Source of the DNA: Methanosarcinaceae archaeon
Lineage (GTDB): Archaea; Halobacteriota; Methanosarcinia; Methanosarcinales; Methanosarcinaceae
Direction of reading: 5' to 3'
DNA: 5,306 bases
Assembly: GCA_020793555.1 (NCBI GenBank)
Contig: DQIO01000159.1
Location: 1 to 5,306 of the forward strand
Part shown: piece after piece, positions 5,121-5,306 of the stretch
How the letters are laid out: each line of letters begins with the position of its first letter
Position numbering within the stretch: the first letter of the stretch is position 1
Made by a program: the position numbers and the translations under genes
Notes under the pieces: generated by a model
Seen by the model: only the letters and a program-made list of their open reading frames with translations
The model's database searches: none
Told to the model about the DNA's origin: nothing

Positions 5121-5144
5121 TCAATATTATCTAAGAAAATAAAA

Positions 5145-5170
5145 ATTGTATTTGTATAGATGATATTTTT
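5145..5170 (+). terminator. Candidate T-rich terminator of the regulator gene
   Basis: A T-rich stretch about 25-50 bases past the regulator stop ends in a run of five T (5166-5170), with no strong hairpin. Archaeal terminators are often simple T tracts, so this is a plausible end site but weakly supported. Confidence 0.3.
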
Positions 5171-5207
5171 AGTGTAAAATTCGAATCTATACGAATCGAA
5201 ACCAGTG

Positions 5208-5230
5208 TGACCGCCGTTAGGCGGCATTTT
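5208..5230. terminator. GC-rich hairpin with T tail at the right edge
   Basis: CCGCC (5211-5215) and GGCGG (5220-5224) form a strong stem with loop GTTA. TG (5208-5209) and CA (5225-5226) can extend it past an unpaired A, and TTTT follows on the plus strand (5227-5230). It could end plus-strand transcription from the regulator gene. On the minus strand its loop contains the TAA stop of the possible partial gene at the right edge. Confidence 0.4.
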
Positions 5231-5306
5231 CCATAATATACTGTCGTGAAGAAGCTAAATCGTTAGTAAATATCTTATTGGCAATGATGGAATGCGGGAT
5301 GCGCTT
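5217..5306 (-). CDS. Possible C-terminal end of a convergent gene (partial)
   Basis: On the minus strand one frame is open from the window edge for 29 codons and ends in TAA at 5217-5219. It reads like an ordinary protein C-terminus, beginning KRIPHSIIANKI and ending SRQYIMENAA. The other two minus-strand frames hit stops within this stretch. I recognise no family, and 29 open codons can occur by chance, so this is tentative. If real, it converges on the regulator gene with 96 bp between stops, and the GC-rich hairpin overlaps its stop codon. Confidence 0.3.
   Translation of the reverse strand, partial: KRIPHSIIANKIFTNDLASSRQYIMENAA

Noticed and set aside
5179..5200. TTCGAATC near the right edge as a tRNA T-arm, or the repeated CGAATC as an operator
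   Set aside because: No matching acceptor, D or anticodon arms surround it, so it is not a tRNA. The CGAATC pair is only six bases and not near a promoter I can support.
5039..5227. 62-codon minus-strand open frame at the regulator 3' end
   Set aside because: It overlaps the regulator gene antisense, crosses the GC hairpin and AT-rich gap, and has no ribosome-binding site or recognisable feature.

Overview
The window looks like a chromosomal segment of a methanogen-lineage euryarchaeon, most likely in or near the Methanosarcinales (methanogens or their ANME / Methanoperedens relatives). The reasons are a DUF2117 protein, which I know mainly from methanogens, a small winged-helix regulator that resembles Methanosarcina regulators I remember, AT-rich intergenic regions with archaeal TATA boxes, and ribosome-binding sites matching GGTGATC. 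The placement is from memory of protein families, not from a search.

Left edge (1-302): no gene. It holds a 68-bp imperfect hairpin built from 10-bp repeat units (4-71), one 30-bp unit with the form of a CRISPR repeat but no array (173-202), and a weak candidate terminator for the operon to its right. Minus-strand block (303-3125): in transcription order, a nickel-pincer LarA-type racemase/epimerase (larA), a 145-bp gap with its own candidate promoter and a 5' UTR hairpin, then livG and livF, two ATPases of a branched-chain-amino-acid-type ABC importer. Permeases and binding protein are absent, so the ATPases must work with subunits encoded elsewhere or just outside the window.

Divergent gap (3126-3447): candidate larA promoter flanked by a perfect 10-bp inverted repeat, a doubtful 42-codon ORF with a good ribosome-binding site, and a candidate promoter for the next gene. 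Plus-strand block (3448-5120): a 383-residue DUF2117 protein of unknown function, then a 126-residue winged-helix regulator. The regulator's promoter carries two copies of the palindrome GATTA-N3-WAATC exactly 20 bp apart, the second abutting the TATA box, which suggests self-regulation. Right edge (5121-5306): a GC-rich hairpin and the possible C-terminal end of a convergent minus-strand gene.

No complete new system can be shown here. The most promising leads are the tandem operator, the lone CRISPR-type repeat, the divergent larA / DUF2117 pair, and the one-sided loss of catalytic motifs in the LivG-LivF pair.
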